DNA of 64,000 bases, from contig NC_018708.1 of NCBI RefSeq assembly GCF_000302535.1, forward strand, positions 4,898,001 through 4,962,000. Direction: 5' to 3'. The translations under genes and the position numbers were made by a program. Shown piece by piece: positions 8,715-19,142 of the stretch. The DNA comes from Acidovorax sp. KKS102. GTDB lineage: Bacteria; Pseudomonadota; Gammaproteobacteria; Burkholderiales; Burkholderiaceae_C. Position 1 is the first letter of the stretch. Each line of letters opens with the position of its first letter. The notes under the pieces are model-generated. The model was not told the DNA's origin. It saw only the letters and a list, made by a program, of their open reading frames with translations, and did not search any database.

Positions 8715-10127
8715 TCAGCTCTTGAGCGCGGTCAGTACCTCGTCCAGCATTTTCTTGGCATCGCCAAACAGCATGCGGTTGTTGTCCTTGTAGAACAAGG
8801 GGTTGTCCACCCCCGCGTAGCCCGAGGCCATCGAGCGCTTCATCACGATGGAGGTCTTGGCCTTCCACACCTCCAGCACCGGCATGCCGGCGATGGGGCT
8901 GGTGGGGTCGTCTTGCGCGGCGGGGTTCACGATGTCGTTGGCGCCGATGACGATGGCCACGTCGGTGTCCGGGAAGTCCTCGTTGATCTCGTCCATCTCC
9001 ATCACGATGTCGTAGGGCACCTTGGCTTCGGCCAGCAGCACGTTCATGTGGCCCGGCATGCGGCCCGCCACCGGGTGGATGGCAAAGCGCACCTGCACGC
9101 CCTTGTCGCGCAGGGTCTTCACGATGTCGTTGACCGTGTGCTGCGCCTGGGCCACCGCCATGCCGTAGCCGGGCACGATGATCACGCTCTTGGCATCGCG
9201 CAGCAGCTCAGCCGTCTCGGCGGCAGCCACGGGTACCACTTCGCCCTGCGGCTCGGCAGCGTCGCCCTTCTTGGCGGGCGCACCAGCACCGGAGCCAAAA
9301 CCCCCGGCGATCACGCTGATGAAGTTGCGGTTCATCGCGTTGCACATGATGTAAGACAGGATGGCGCCCGAGGAGCCCACGAGCGCGCCGGTCACGATCA
9401 GCAGGTCGTTGGACAGCATGAAACCCGTGGCCGCCGCCGCCCAGCCCGAGTAGCTGTTGAGCATGGACACCACCACCGGCATGTCGGCCCCGCCAATGGC
9501 CATGACCATGTGGATGCCGAACAGCAGCGCAATCACCGTCATCACCATCAGCGGCACCATGCCTTGCTCGACGGTCTCGGCGCGCAGGAACTCGCGGCCA
9601 AACCAGATCACCACCAGCAGCGCCACCAGGTTGAGCCAGTGGCGGCCGGGCAGCAACAGCGGCTTGCCGCCGATTTTGCCGTTGAGCTTGCCAAAGGCAA
9701 TCAGCGAGCCACTGAAGGTGACCGCCCCGATCAGGATGCCGACATAGATCTCCACCTCGTGGATGATCTTTTCCGCGCCCTGCAGCTGGATGGAGGTATC
9801 GACATAGCTGGCAAACCCCACCAGGCAGGCCGCCAAGCCCACCAAGCTGTGCATGAGCGCAACCAGCTCGGGCATCTGCGTCATCTTGACGACCTTGGCC
9901 GCATACAGGCCAATGCCGCCGCCAATGACCAGCGCGCCGATGATCCAGGCCACGCCCGCCGGGCTGACGCGGGGGCCAAACACGGTGGCCAGCACGGCCA
10001 GCGCCATGCCGACCATGCCGAACAGGTTGCCCCGGCGGGAGGTTTCAGGATTGGAAAGCCCACCCAGGCTCAGGATGAACAAAATGGCCGCGCCCAGGTA
10101 GGCGACGGTAGCGAGACTTTGGGACAT
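8715..10127 (-). CDS. pntB: NAD(P) transhydrogenase subunit beta
   Basis: Membrane and NADP(H)-binding half (domains II and III) of proton-translocating transhydrogenase, which makes NADPH at the expense of the proton gradient. It has 470 residues. About nine hydrophobic helices fill residues 1-270, a charged linker follows, then a Rossmann-like dIII with [12 protein letters not shown] and [12 protein letters not shown]. It starts 35 bp after pntA in the same direction, so the two are cotranscribed. Confidence 0.95.
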   Translation of the reverse strand: MSQSLATVAYLGAAILFILSLGGLSNPETSRRGNLFGMVGMALAVLATVFGPRVSPAGVAWIIGALVIGGGIGLYAAKVVKMTQMPELVALMHSLVGLAACLVGFASYVDTSIQLQGAEKIIHEVEIYVGILIGAVTFSGSLIAFGKLNGKIGGKPLLLPGRHWLNLVALLVVIWFGREFLRAETVEQGMVPLMVMTVIALLFGIHMVMAIGGADMPVVVSMLNSYSGWAAAATGFMLSNDLLIVTGALVGSSGAILSYIMCNAMNRNFISVIAGGFGSGAGAPAKKGDAAEPQGEVVPVAAAETAELLRDAKSVIIVPGYGMAVAQAQHTVNDIVKTLRDKGVQVRFAIHPVAGRMPGHMNVLLAEAKVPYDIVMEMDEINEDFPDTDVAIVIGANDIVNPAAQDDPTSPIAGMPVLEVWKAKTSIVMKRSMASGYAGVDNPLFYKDNNRMLFGDAKKMLDEVLTALKS

Positions 10128-10162
10128 GTTCTTTGCTCCTCGTTGTTCTTGTCGTTATCGGA

Positions 10163-11767
10163 TTACTTGCGGAACATCGCCAGCATGCGGCGCGTGACCG
10201 CAAAGCCGCCAAACATGTTGATGGCCGTGAGCACCAGGGCGGCAAAGGCGAGCCACAGGATGAGCCCGTCAGGCCGACCGTTCACACCCGCATCGGGCGG
10301 CGCGATCTGCACCAGCGCACCGATGGCGATGATGCTGGAGATGGCGTTGGTCACGCTCATCAGCGGCGTGTGCAGCGCGGGCGTCACGTTCCACACCACC
10401 ATGTAGCCGATGAAGCAGGCCAGCACGAACACGGTGAAGTGTCCCAGGAAGGCCACGGGCGCGTAGGCACCGACGGCCCAGAACAGCACGGCCATCACGG
10501 CAAAAACGATGGTCAGCGTCTTGGCGGACATGGGCGCGCCCGTGCCATGGCCATGGCCCGATTTCTTCTCGACCACCGGGGCCGCTGCCTTGGGTGCGGG
10601 CGCCGGTGCTTGTTTGAGCGGCGGGGCGGGCCAGGTGATGGCGCCGTCCTTGACCACGGTGAGGCCCCGGATCGCGTCGTCTTCCATGTTGACCACCGCC
10701 ACGCCGTCCTTGGCCTTGCACAGCTCTTCGGTCAGACGCAGCAGGTTGGTGGCGTACAGCGTGGACGACTGCTTGGCCAGGCGCGAGGCCAGATCGGTGT
10801 AGCCCACGATGGTCACGCCATGGCGCACCACGGCCTCGCCGGGCACGGTGAGCTCGCAGTTGCCGCCTTGCTCGGCGGCCATGTCCACGATCACGCTGCC
10901 GGGCTTCATGCTCTGCACCATCTCGGCGGTGATGAGCTTGGGCGCGGGTTTGCCGGGGATCAGCGCGGTGGTGATGATGATGTCCGCGTCCTTGGCCTGC
11001 TCGGCGTACATCTTGCGCTGCGCGGCCTGGAAGCCTTCGCTCATGACCTTGGCATAGCCGCCGCCGCCCGATCCTTCTTCTTCGTAGTCCACCTTGACGA
11101 ACTCGCCGCCCAGCGACTTGACCTGGTCGGCCACCTCGGCGCGCGTGTCGTTGGCGCGCACGATGGCGCCGAGGTTGGCAGCGGTGCCAATGGCGGCAAG
11201 GCCTGCCACGCCAGCGCCCGCAATGAACACCTTGGCGGGCGGCACTTTGCCTGCGGCCGTGATCTGGCCGTTGAAGAAGCGGCCGAAAGCGTTGGCGGCT
11301 TCGATCACGGCACGGTAGCCGCTGACCCCGGCGGTGGAGGTGAGCGCGTCCATCTTCTGGGCGCGTGACAGGGTGCGGGGCAGGCAGTCGATAGCCAGCA
11401 CCGTGGCCTTCTTGGCGGCCAGCTGCTGCATCAGATCGGGGTTCTGGGCGGGCCAGATGAAGTCGATGAGGGTGGTGCCCTCGCGCATCCGCGCCACTTC
11501 ATCGCTGCTGGGCGGGCGCACCTTGAAGACGATGTCGGATGCCGCCCACAGTGCCGCAGCGTCGCTGACGATCTCGGCGCCTGCAGCGCGGTAGGCATCG
11601 TCACTGAAGTTGGCGGCATCCCCAGCCCCGGACTCCACCGCGACGGCAAAGCCCAGCTTGATCAGCTTCTCCACCACATCGGGCACGGTGGCCACGCGCT
11701 TTTCGCCAGGGAAGGTTTCCCTGGGCACGCCGATACGCTGCGGCTGCGGGACGGGGCTTGTCTGCAT
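10163..11767 (-). CDS. pntA: NAD(P) transhydrogenase subunit alpha, fused dI and membrane segment
   Basis: NAD(H)-binding subunit of the proton-translocating transhydrogenase. The 534 residues contain an alanine-dehydrogenase-like N-terminal region ([15 protein letters not shown]), the NAD-binding [10 protein letters not shown], a Lys/Gly/His-rich linker, and four membrane helices at the C terminus. This is the fused E. coli-like form, not the split pntAA/pntAB form. ATG 11767 has GAGGAG eight bases upstream; a TTG at 11782 falls in that site and is unlikely to be used. Confidence 0.94.
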   Translation of the reverse strand: MQTSPVPQPQRIGVPRETFPGEKRVATVPDVVEKLIKLGFAVAVESGAGDAANFSDDAYRAAGAEIVSDAAALWAASDIVFKVRPPSSDEVARMREGTTLIDFIWPAQNPDLMQQLAAKKATVLAIDCLPRTLSRAQKMDALTSTAGVSGYRAVIEAANAFGRFFNGQITAAGKVPPAKVFIAGAGVAGLAAIGTAANLGAIVRANDTRAEVADQVKSLGGEFVKVDYEEEGSGGGGYAKVMSEGFQAAQRKMYAEQAKDADIIITTALIPGKPAPKLITAEMVQSMKPGSVIVDMAAEQGGNCELTVPGEAVVRHGVTIVGYTDLASRLAKQSSTLYATNLLRLTEELCKAKDGVAVVNMEDDAIRGLTVVKDGAITWPAPPLKQAPAPAPKAAAPVVEKKSGHGHGTGAPMSAKTLTIVFAVMAVLFWAVGAYAPVAFLGHFTVFVLACFIGYMVVWNVTPALHTPLMSVTNAISSIIAIGALVQIAPPDAGVNGRPDGLILWLAFAALVLTAINMFGGFAVTRRMLAMFRK

Positions 11768-11829
11768 CAGAGGTCTCCTCAAGTTTCGTAATCGTTATGC
11801 CAGGCCGCCAGACAGGGAGGTCTTGAGCG

Positions 11830-12564
11830 CTAAGGCCTGGAGGTGGGTATGGGGAAGGGGAACTGCGGGATGGCCAGATGACCGTCCACCATGCCGGCGC
11901 TCTGGCGCACGGCCTGGGCCAGGTCATAGGCCCATTGCTGCGCGGGTCGGCCCGCCACCAGGAGTTCTTCGTTGTTGCGCGGCCGTGTACTCAACAGCCG
12001 CTGATCTACCAAGGCATCCACCACCACCCAGACACCCGCTTCGGTGACGTAGCGATACCCCACATGCGAATAGGGAGCTTTTAGTGCGATCTGGCGGCTG
12101 GACATCCATTGAACGAGGTCGGGCCGGTTCTTTTCGAGCCACTTGGGGCTGCTCGCCCACAGTTTGAAACGCAGACAGTCGGCACGCACGGGGCTGCCAT
12201 CGGCAGCGTCCTTCACCATGACGTCCTGTTGAGCCGGGCAGTACCCCACCCCTTGCGGAGACCCGCGCAGGTCGCTGGTGACGTTGGTCTGCACGCGCAG
12301 CACAGCCAGCCATTCACCTTGCGCACCACGCAGCGCTACGTCGCGAGTTTGAAGCGAGGTACGTCCTCCGGAGCCTGTAACGGCTTCCCCGGAAGTACCC
12401 AGGTCCTGCCACGCTCCCGCCGGCAACACCAGGCGGGCGCGGCCCACGGGGTATTCGAATTGGGGAGGAACAGTGAGGGGCGCGCAGGCAGCCGTGAACA
12501 CCGTCACAGCCAACACGGGCAAGAGAGGCAGCAGCCGCCGGAACTTTGAAATGGTCAGAGTCAT
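11830..12564 (-). CDS. Predicted outer-membrane or periplasmic lipoprotein, unknown function
   Basis: Family not recognised. The 244-residue product has a basic N terminus, a hydrophobic core (LLPLLPVLAVTVF) and a lipobox-like TAAC, so it is probably a lipoprotein. The mature part has paired cysteines (in GYCPAQQ and ADCLRF) and is rich in Trp and Arg. It lies 62 bp upstream of pntA on the same strand and could be cotranscribed, but nothing links it to transhydrogenase. An alternative ATG at 12594 would put ten residues before the signal sequence. Confidence 0.7.
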   Translation of the reverse strand: MTLTISKFRRLLPLLPVLAVTVFTAACAPLTVPPQFEYPVGRARLVLPAGAWQDLGTSGEAVTGSGGRTSLQTRDVALRGAQGEWLAVLRVQTNVTSDLRGSPQGVGYCPAQQDVMVKDAADGSPVRADCLRFKLWASSPKWLEKNRPDLVQWMSSRQIALKAPYSHVGYRYVTEAGVWVVVDALVDQRLLSTRPRNNEELLVAGRPAQQWAYDLAQAVRQSAGMVDGHLAIPQFPFPIPTSRP

Positions 12565-12814
12565 AGAGAAAGGTTCATACGAATTCGCCTTCAATCATCC
12601 CACGGCACCCGGGTCCGTCTTTCGACGGCTCCTGCCATGCAACAACCAGCTCGGTGTCGCTGGTGAAAAATGTGTTGAAAGCGCCCTGGTATCGGACACT
12701 TCTTGCGGCGCTGCCGGTGGGCAAGCTGACCGCGAGCTTACATGAAGAAAATCTTTGCGCTGTCGCCTTTGTCTGCTGTAGAGAGAACTCCCCAGTCTCC
12801 GCCTGCAAACAGGC
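12565..12814. other. 250-bp gap without a recognised gene
   Basis: Sequence between the lipoprotein start and the fba terminator, slightly AT-richer than the surroundings. No convincing coding frame, RNA gene or repeat was seen. It probably holds the promoter of the leftward lipoprotein-pntAB unit. Confidence 0.5.
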
Positions 12815-12848
12815 AAAAAAAAGCCTGGCAGCACAACGCAGCCAGGCT
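12815..12848 (-). terminator. Intrinsic terminator of fba
   Basis: On the reverse strand an 8-bp stem AGCCTGGC/GCCAGGCT with an 11-base loop runs into eight T residues, 34 bases past the fba stop. Confidence 0.88.
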
Positions 12849-12881
12849 GGGCAACGGCCCCTGAGGGCCTGGTGCCAATAG

Positions 12882-13946
<1,065 letters not shown>

Positions 13947-14037
13947 GGTCGTGGGGTCCGTGGTGGGTTGATGAAGGAGGGGGCGAGGCGCTGTAGCGCC
14001 CGGCAATGCGGTGGTAACCGCTTGGTAACTCGCAATT

Positions 14038-15429
14038 TTAACCGGCGGCCGGTACGGAGGGCGATGGCAAATCCAACCGGTAGCAGGTGGTAAAGGGCGC
14101 GGGCGCAGGGGCTGCGCCAAAGTGCCCCCCGTGAATGTCCGCCACGCGGCGCAGGATTTCATGCCCCAGATGCAGGCTGTCCACCGGCACCGCCGCCGCG
14201 CGGCCCGGTGCGCCGCCGGCCTGCGGACGCGCCCCGTCGTCACACACCTGCAGCCAGGCGCCACCAGCGTCCGCCGTGCCCAGCTGGACGGCGATCTGGG
14301 TGCCCTCGGGCGTGTGCTTGAGCGCGTTTTCCACCAGATTGCGCACCGCAATGTCCAGCAGCACCGCATGACCGGGCACGGTCAGCGCGGTCGGGGCCGA
14401 AAGGCCCAGGTCATCACCCCGCTTCCACGCTGCCTGTGCATAGTCGGCGCACACCGACCGCGCCAGGGCGCTCAGGTCCACGGGCTCCTTGGCTTCGTGC
14501 AGCTCTGCCCGGCTGGCGCGGGCCAGGGCCAGCAGTTGGTTGAGCACATGTCCTGCGCGCAGGGCATCCTGGCCGATGCGCGCCAGCGCCTGGGCCCGGG
14601 CCTCTTCTGTCAGCTCCCCCGCCAGGGCACTGGCCTGCAGGGCGATGGAAGATAGCGGCGTGCGCAGCTCGTGCGCCACCTCGTTGGCCAGCCGACGCTC
14701 GCGCACCATGGCGACCTGCTGGCGGTCCAGCAAGGTGTTGATCGACGCCACCACCGACTCGAACTCGCTCCAGGCATGGCGCGAGGCCAGGCGCTGGGCG
14801 CTGGTGGGGTCCAGTGCCGCCACATCGGCCGACAGCGCGTACAACGGCCGCAAGCCGCGCCACAGCGCGAGCCCCAGGGCCAAAGACACCACCGGCAGCA
14901 ACCACAGACCGGGCTCGATGAGCTGCCCCGCGATGTCATCCGCCAGCTCGTCACGCTCGCGCAGCTCCAGCATCACCATGATCTTGCGGGTGCGCCCCGC
15001 ATCCCATTGCGAAAAGCTGCGCCAGGCCACCTTGTCGGGGCCCAGCGTGAGGTCGGCAAACCCCTCGGCATCGCTGAAAGGCGGCTCGGGCACCGAGCCC
15101 GTGAGCGAGAGCACCCGCCCCTGCGCATCCCACTGCACCACGCTGATGGTCTGCTGATAGTCGTGCGTCTTGAGCCAGGGCGTGGGGGTGCGCTCGGTCC
15201 GCTGTGGGCCTTCCATCGCCTCGGTGGCCCGCAGGTTGAGCAGCAGCGCGGCCACGCTGGCCAGGTGACCGTCGGTCAGCTCGTCGGCCTCATGCACACC
15301 GGTCTGGTAGCCAATGAAGACGAAGCTGCCCCAGACAATGGCCAGCGCCCCCAGGGACCAGAGCAACAGTTGCCGGGTGAGTGAGGGGCGACTCCCCGGC
15401 GCCGGGCGAGGGGCAGCGGGCGCGTTCAC
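14038..15429 (-). CDS. Sensor histidine kinase (QseC/PmrB-like) with degenerate ATP-binding motifs
   Basis: Inner-membrane kinase of 463 residues: helix at about 20-41, a periplasmic sensor region of about 130 residues, a second helix at about 172-190, the H-box [13 protein letters not shown] with His253, and the N-box [12 protein letters not shown] (Asn364, Asn368). The rest of the ATPase domain is unusual. The G1 box reads CDDGARP instead of DxGxG, no F-box is visible, and the G2 position reads [12 protein letters not shown] rather than GxGLGL. It overlaps the response-regulator stop by 4 bp, so the pair is co-translated. Confidence 0.85.
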   Translation of the reverse strand: MNAPAAPRPAPGSRPSLTRQLLLWSLGALAIVWGSFVFIGYQTGVHEADELTDGHLASVAALLLNLRATEAMEGPQRTERTPTPWLKTHDYQQTISVVQWDAQGRVLSLTGSVPEPPFSDAEGFADLTLGPDKVAWRSFSQWDAGRTRKIMVMLELRERDELADDIAGQLIEPGLWLLPVVSLALGLALWRGLRPLYALSADVAALDPTSAQRLASRHAWSEFESVVASINTLLDRQQVAMVRERRLANEVAHELRTPLSSIALQASALAGELTEEARAQALARIGQDALRAGHVLNQLLALARASRAELHEAKEPVDLSALARSVCADYAQAAWKRGDDLGLSAPTALTVPGHAVLLDIAVRNLVENALKHTPEGTQIAVQLGTADAGGAWLQVCDDGARPQAGGAPGRAAAVPVDSLHLGHEILRRVADIHGGHFGAAPAPAPFTTCYRLDLPSPSVPAAG

Positions 15430-16130
15430 GCGGGCTTTTCCTGCGGCATGAAATAGCCCACTCCGCGCATGGTCTGGATGGCGGCGCTGCCCAGCTTGCG
15501 GCGCAGGTGGTGGATGTGCACCTCGACCGCATTGCTCTCCACGGCAGCGTCCCAGCTGTACAGGCGCTCCTCGATCTGCTGGCGCGACAGCACCCGGCCG
15601 CGCGCCTCCAGCAGCACCAGCAGCACCGAAAACTCGCGCGGAGACGTTTCCACCGGCTTGCCTTGCTGGCGCACCGTGCGGGTGGCGGGGTCCAGCTCGA
15701 TATCGCCCAGGCGGATGGTGGGCGACGCCCGCCCCGCCGCGCGTCGCAACAGGGCACGCAGGCGCGCGTCCAGCTCATCCACATCAAACGGCTTGGTCAG
15801 ATAGTCGTCAGCCCCCTGGTCCAGCCCCGCAATGCGCTGGTGCACCTGGTCGCGCGCAGTGACGATGAGGACGGGCGTGGCGGGATCCGGCAAGGTTGCC
15901 GATGCACCCCCGGTGGCGGGAGGGGTCAGGCGCAGGCGCCTGAGCAGTTCGCTGCCGTCACCGTCCACCAGCCCCAGGTCCAGCAGCACCGCGTCAAAAC
16001 GCTCGGCGCGCAGGGCGCTCCAGGCGCTGGCGACGCCATCACTGACATCCACCGCATAGCCGCGCTGCTGCAGGTTACTGCGCAGGCCACTGGCTATGCC
16101 CGCATCGTCTTCGACCACGAGTATTCGCAT
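15426..16130 (-). CDS. OmpR-family response regulator
   Basis: Transcription factor partner of the downstream kinase; 234 residues. The receiver domain has the acidic pocket VEDD, phospho-acceptor Asp51 (LLDLGL) and Lys113 (TKPFD), with a longer than usual loop (about residues 67-84) before the fourth strand. The C terminus is a winged helix (VEVHIHHLRRKLG, TMRGVGYFM). The start at 16130 (MRILVVEDD) is chosen over an upstream ATG. Of the QseB/PmrA/TctD type. A tandem TTAAG box lies 52-70 bp upstream and may mediate autoregulation. Confidence 0.92.
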   Translation of the reverse strand: MRILVVEDDAGIASGLRSNLQQRGYAVDVSDGVASAWSALRAERFDAVLLDLGLVDGDGSELLRRLRLTPPATGGASATLPDPATPVLIVTARDQVHQRIAGLDQGADDYLTKPFDVDELDARLRALLRRAAGRASPTIRLGDIELDPATRTVRQQGKPVETSPREFSVLLVLLEARGRVLSRQQIEERLYSWDAAVESNAVEVHIHHLRRKLGSAAIQTMRGVGYFMPQEKPA

Positions 16131-16181
16131 GCGGGCATTGTCGCAGCCCATCAGACAGGGGAGTGACAGTGACGATGCCAA

Positions 16182-16200
16182 CTTTAAGACGGCGTTAAGT
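16182..16200 (-). promoter_or_regulatory. PmrA/QseB-like tandem box
   Basis: Reverse strand reads CTTAAC, five bases, CTTAAA, so two half-sites repeat with an 11-bp period. This matches the (C/T)TTAA(G/T)-N5 direct-repeat form bound by PmrA/QseB-type regulators. It lies between the response-regulator gene and the divergent PAP2 gene and could serve either; its orientation favours autoregulation. Confidence 0.5.
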
Positions 16201-16222
16201 ACGGCCGCCTATCTTCCGGCCC

Positions 16223-16975
16223 ATGCAGCCTTCGTCCGTCCCGCCGTCCACCGCGCCCCAGGCCTCCTTACACCGCCACACACTGCTTTTCTGGACCCTG
16301 GGGGCCCTAGCCTGTGTCGTGGCCTGGGATGCGGCGGGCCAAGACCTGGCCTTTGCGCAGGTGTTCGGGTCCTCCAATGGGTTTCCGATGCGGGACCAGT
16401 GGTTTTTTGTGCAGGTGCTGCATGAAGGCGCCCGCCGCCTGGGATGGCTGTTGGTGCTGCTGCTGGCGTTGAGCGTGTGGTGGCCGCGCGGCTTTTTGCG
16501 CAAGCTGGACGCCAGCGAGCGCCTGCAAATGGCCGTGAGCGCCCTGCTCTCGCTGGCCGTGGTCAGCATTACCAAGAACCTCAGCGCCACCAGTTGCCCC
16601 TGGGACCTGGCGCAGTTTGGCGGCGTGGCGCGCCATGTGTCGCACTGGGCGCTGGGCGTGCTCGATGGCGGCAGCGGCCGCTGCTTTCCGGCGGGCCATG
16701 CATCGGCGGGATTCGCCTTTCTGGGCGGCTACTTCGCACTGCGCCACAAGGCGCCGACGGCTGCGCGCTGGTGGCTGGCGGGCGCATTGCTGGCAGGGTT
16801 TGTATTGGGTGCCGCCCAGCAGGTGCGTGGCGCCCATTTCATGAGCCATACGCTATGGACAGGCTGGCTGTGCTGGACCACCGGCTGGCTCTGCGACCTG
16901 GCCGCCACCGCATTGCGGCCCCGCTTTCCGCATTTCGCCAACACCACCACGCCAGCGAACGGCTCCCATGCTTGA
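16223..16975 (+). CDS. PAP2-family membrane phosphatase (variant motifs)
   Basis: Integral-membrane phosphatase of 250 residues with about six hydrophobic segments, likely acting on lipid phosphates at the periplasmic face. Motif 1 is KNLSATSCP (Cys in place of Arg before Pro), motif 2 is PAGHASAG, and motif 3 is RGAHFMSHTLW, where the last His keeps the catalytic position but the usual Asp is Trp. Lipid A or undecaprenyl/phospholipid phosphates are possible substrates. It diverges from the two-component genes with 92 bp between and overlaps the next PAP2 gene by 8 bp. Confidence 0.85.
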   Translation: MQPSSVPPSTAPQASLHRHTLLFWTLGALACVVAWDAAGQDLAFAQVFGSSNGFPMRDQWFFVQVLHEGARRLGWLLVLLLALSVWWPRGFLRKLDASERLQMAVSALLSLAVVSITKNLSATSCPWDLAQFGGVARHVSHWALGVLDGGSGRCFPAGHASAGFAFLGGYFALRHKAPTAARWWLAGALLAGFVLGAAQQVRGAHFMSHTLWTGWLCWTTGWLCDLAATALRPRFPHFANTTTPANGSHA

Positions 16976-17531
16976 AATCGATCTGGTCTTGTTTCAGGCC
17001 CTCAATGCCGACGCCGCCACCTTGCCTGCCGTGGTAACGGTGGCACGGTGGGTGTCGCAGCAACTGCCCACTGCGATGGGCGGCCTGCTGCTCGGCAGCT
17101 TGGTGTTGGGCAATGCAGCGCAGCGGCGCGCCCTGGCCCTGGCGCTCGCGTCGATGGCCCTGGCCTGGCTAGGGGTGCAATTGCTGCGGCTGGCCGTACC
17201 GGCGCCGCGACCTGCGCAACTGGGCATTGGCGTGCAGTGGATCGAGCACGCGGCGCGCGCAGGCTTTCCCAGCATGCATGTGGCAGGCGCCGCCGCACTG
17301 GCGGCCAGCCTCGCACTGCGGCCGGTTCGCGGGCTCACCTGGCTGGCCGCTGCGGTCACGGCCGCCATGGTGTGGAGCCGCGTATGCCTGGGCGTGCACT
17401 TTCCGTCCGATGTGCTGGCGGGCCTGCTCACCGGGGGGCTGGCCGCAGCGGCCATCCATGCCCTGGCCGCGCGGGCGTCCCGCTGGCAGGCAGCGCTGCT
17501 GCACAAGTCGCCACAGGGCAACGCACACTGA
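16968..17531 (+). CDS. PAP2-family phosphatase (undecaprenyl-pyrophosphatase-like)
   Basis: A 187-residue membrane protein with canonical motif 3 SRVCLGVHFPSDVLAG, motif 2 FPSMHVAG and an R-x6-RP form of motif 1 (RLAVPAPRP). Size and motifs resemble BcrC/YbjG-type undecaprenyl diphosphatases, which recycle the cell-wall lipid carrier, but the substrate is not proved by sequence. It overlaps the upstream PAP2 gene by 8 bp, so the two are translationally coupled. With the adjacent two-component system this suggests an envelope-stress module. Confidence 0.85.
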   Translation: MLEIDLVLFQALNADAATLPAVVTVARWVSQQLPTAMGGLLLGSLVLGNAAQRRALALALASMALAWLGVQLLRLAVPAPRPAQLGIGVQWIEHAARAGFPSMHVAGAAALAASLALRPVRGLTWLAAAVTAAMVWSRVCLGVHFPSDVLAGLLTGGLAAAAIHALAARASRWQAALLHKSPQGNAH

Positions 17532-17598
17532 CCGCCGTCCGGCGCTATCGCCTAGAGGGCGTGGCGCAGGAGTGGTGAGGGAGCGCCCCCTCTGCCAG

Positions 17599-19041
17599 TC
17601 AGCTGGCCACGCAGATCTTCAGCATGTTCGTGCCGCCGGGTGCGCCCATAGGCTCGCCACAGGTGATGGCGTACACATCACCCTTTTGCACGATGTTGCG
17701 GCTCTTGAGGTGGCGCTCGGCCTGGTCCAGCGCAGTGTCACGGTCGGCACTGGTGTCCATGAGCAAGGGACGCACGTTGCGGTACATGGCCATCTTGCGT
17801 TGCGTGGCCACCTTGGGGGTGAGCGCGTAGATAGGGATGCGGATGCTGTGCCGGCTCATCCACAGGGCCGTAGCGCCACTGTCGGTCATGGCGACGATGG
17901 CCTTGGCGCCCAGGTGGTGGGCAGTGAACAGCGCGCCCATGGCGATGGACTGGTCGATGCGGCCAAAGGTCTGGCCGGTGAAGTCAGCATCCAGCTGGTG
18001 GTCTTCCGCCGCCTCGGCTGCCGCGCAGATGGTGGCCATCTCTTCCACGGTTTCGAGCGGGTAGCGGCCAGCGGCCGTTTCGGCGCTCAGCATCACGGCG
18101 TCGGTGCCGTCCAGCACGGCGTTGGCCACGTCACTCACCTCGGCGCGCGTAGGCACGGGGTTGGTGATCATGCTCTCCATCATCTGCGTGGCGGTGATGA
18201 CGACCTTGTCCAGGTCTCGCGCCATGCGGATCATCTTCTTTTGCAGGGCAGGCACGGCCGCGTTGCCCACTTCCACTGCCAGGTCGCCACGCGCCACCAT
18301 GATGCCGTCGGAGACACGCAGGATGGCCTCCAGGTGCGGGATGGCCTCGGCGCGTTCGATCTTGGCGATCAGGCCGGGCTTGTGACGGTACTCGGAAGCC
18401 GCCACGTTGCACAGCTGGCGCGCCATTTCCATGTCGGTCGCGTTCTTGGGGAAGCTCACGGCCACATAGTCGGCCTGGAAGCTCATGGCCGTACGGATGT
18501 CTTCCATGTCCTTGGCCGTGAGGGCCGGCGCCGTCAGGCCGCCACCCTTCTTGTTGATGCCCTTGTTGTTGGACAGCTCGCCGCCCACCTTGACGGTGGT
18601 ATGCACTTCTTCCCCGCGCACCGCATCCACGGTGAGCACGATCAGGCCGTCATTGAGCAGCAACAGGTCGCCCGCCTTCACGTCGCGCGGCAGCTCCTTG
18701 TAGTCCAGCCCCACGCCATCGATATCGCCCAGCTCGGTGCGCGAGGCATCCAGCACGAACTTGGCGCCCGGCTCCAGCTGCACCTTGCCCTCGGCAAACT
18801 TGCCCACGCGGATCTTGGGGCCCTGCAGGTCGGCCATGATGGCCACTTCGCGGCCTGCGCGCTGGGCGGCGGCGCGCACGGTGGCAGCGCGGTCGATGTG
18901 GTCCTGCGCCTTGCCGTGGCTGAAGTTCAGCCGCACCACGTTCACCCCCGCTCGGATCATCGCCTCCAGCAGCGTCGGGTCGCTCGACGCAGGACCCAGG
19001 GTGGCAACAATCTTGGTGGCGCGGCGGGTAGGCATGGACAT
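17599..19041 (-). CDS. pyk: Pyruvate kinase
   Basis: Glycolytic enzyme converting phosphoenolpyruvate and ADP to pyruvate and ATP. It has 480 residues. It starts MSMPTRRATKIVATLGPAS and contains the VRLNFSHG substrate loop, the catalytic Lys and metal-binding Glu of GLIAKIERAEAI, and ATQMMESMI. The C-terminal regulatory domain ends GGTNMLKICVAS. The start at 19041 follows a purine-rich AGAGAAAAGAGA; an upstream ATG at 19083 adds only charged residues. No terminator is obvious downstream. Confidence 0.95.
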   Translation of the reverse strand: MSMPTRRATKIVATLGPASSDPTLLEAMIRAGVNVVRLNFSHGKAQDHIDRAATVRAAAQRAGREVAIMADLQGPKIRVGKFAEGKVQLEPGAKFVLDASRTELGDIDGVGLDYKELPRDVKAGDLLLLNDGLIVLTVDAVRGEEVHTTVKVGGELSNNKGINKKGGGLTAPALTAKDMEDIRTAMSFQADYVAVSFPKNATDMEMARQLCNVAASEYRHKPGLIAKIERAEAIPHLEAILRVSDGIMVARGDLAVEVGNAAVPALQKKMIRMARDLDKVVITATQMMESMITNPVPTRAEVSDVANAVLDGTDAVMLSAETAAGRYPLETVEEMATICAAAEAAEDHQLDADFTGQTFGRIDQSIAMGALFTAHHLGAKAIVAMTDSGATALWMSRHSIRIPIYALTPKVATQRKMAMYRNVRPLLMDTSADRDTALDQAERHLKSRNIVQKGDVYAITCGEPMGAPGGTNMLKICVAS

Positions 19042-19142
19042 GTCTCTTTTCTCTCGGTCGTTGGGGATGTAATCGAGTTTCAATTCTCACACGAAGCGGT
19101 TACATGCGAGTTACCCGTTCCACAGCAGGACGGCTGAGCGCG

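Noticed and set aside
6603-10406. A 1267-codon open frame on the plus strand
   Set aside because: It is His/Arg/Gly/Ala-rich, lacks any domain pattern and lies antisense to fadD and pntBA, which have full family motifs. Long antisense frames are expected in high-GC genomes.
13947-14369. Upstream in-frame extension of fba
   Set aside because: It is open by chance through the kinase 3' end; the conserved aldolase N terminus starts at 13946.
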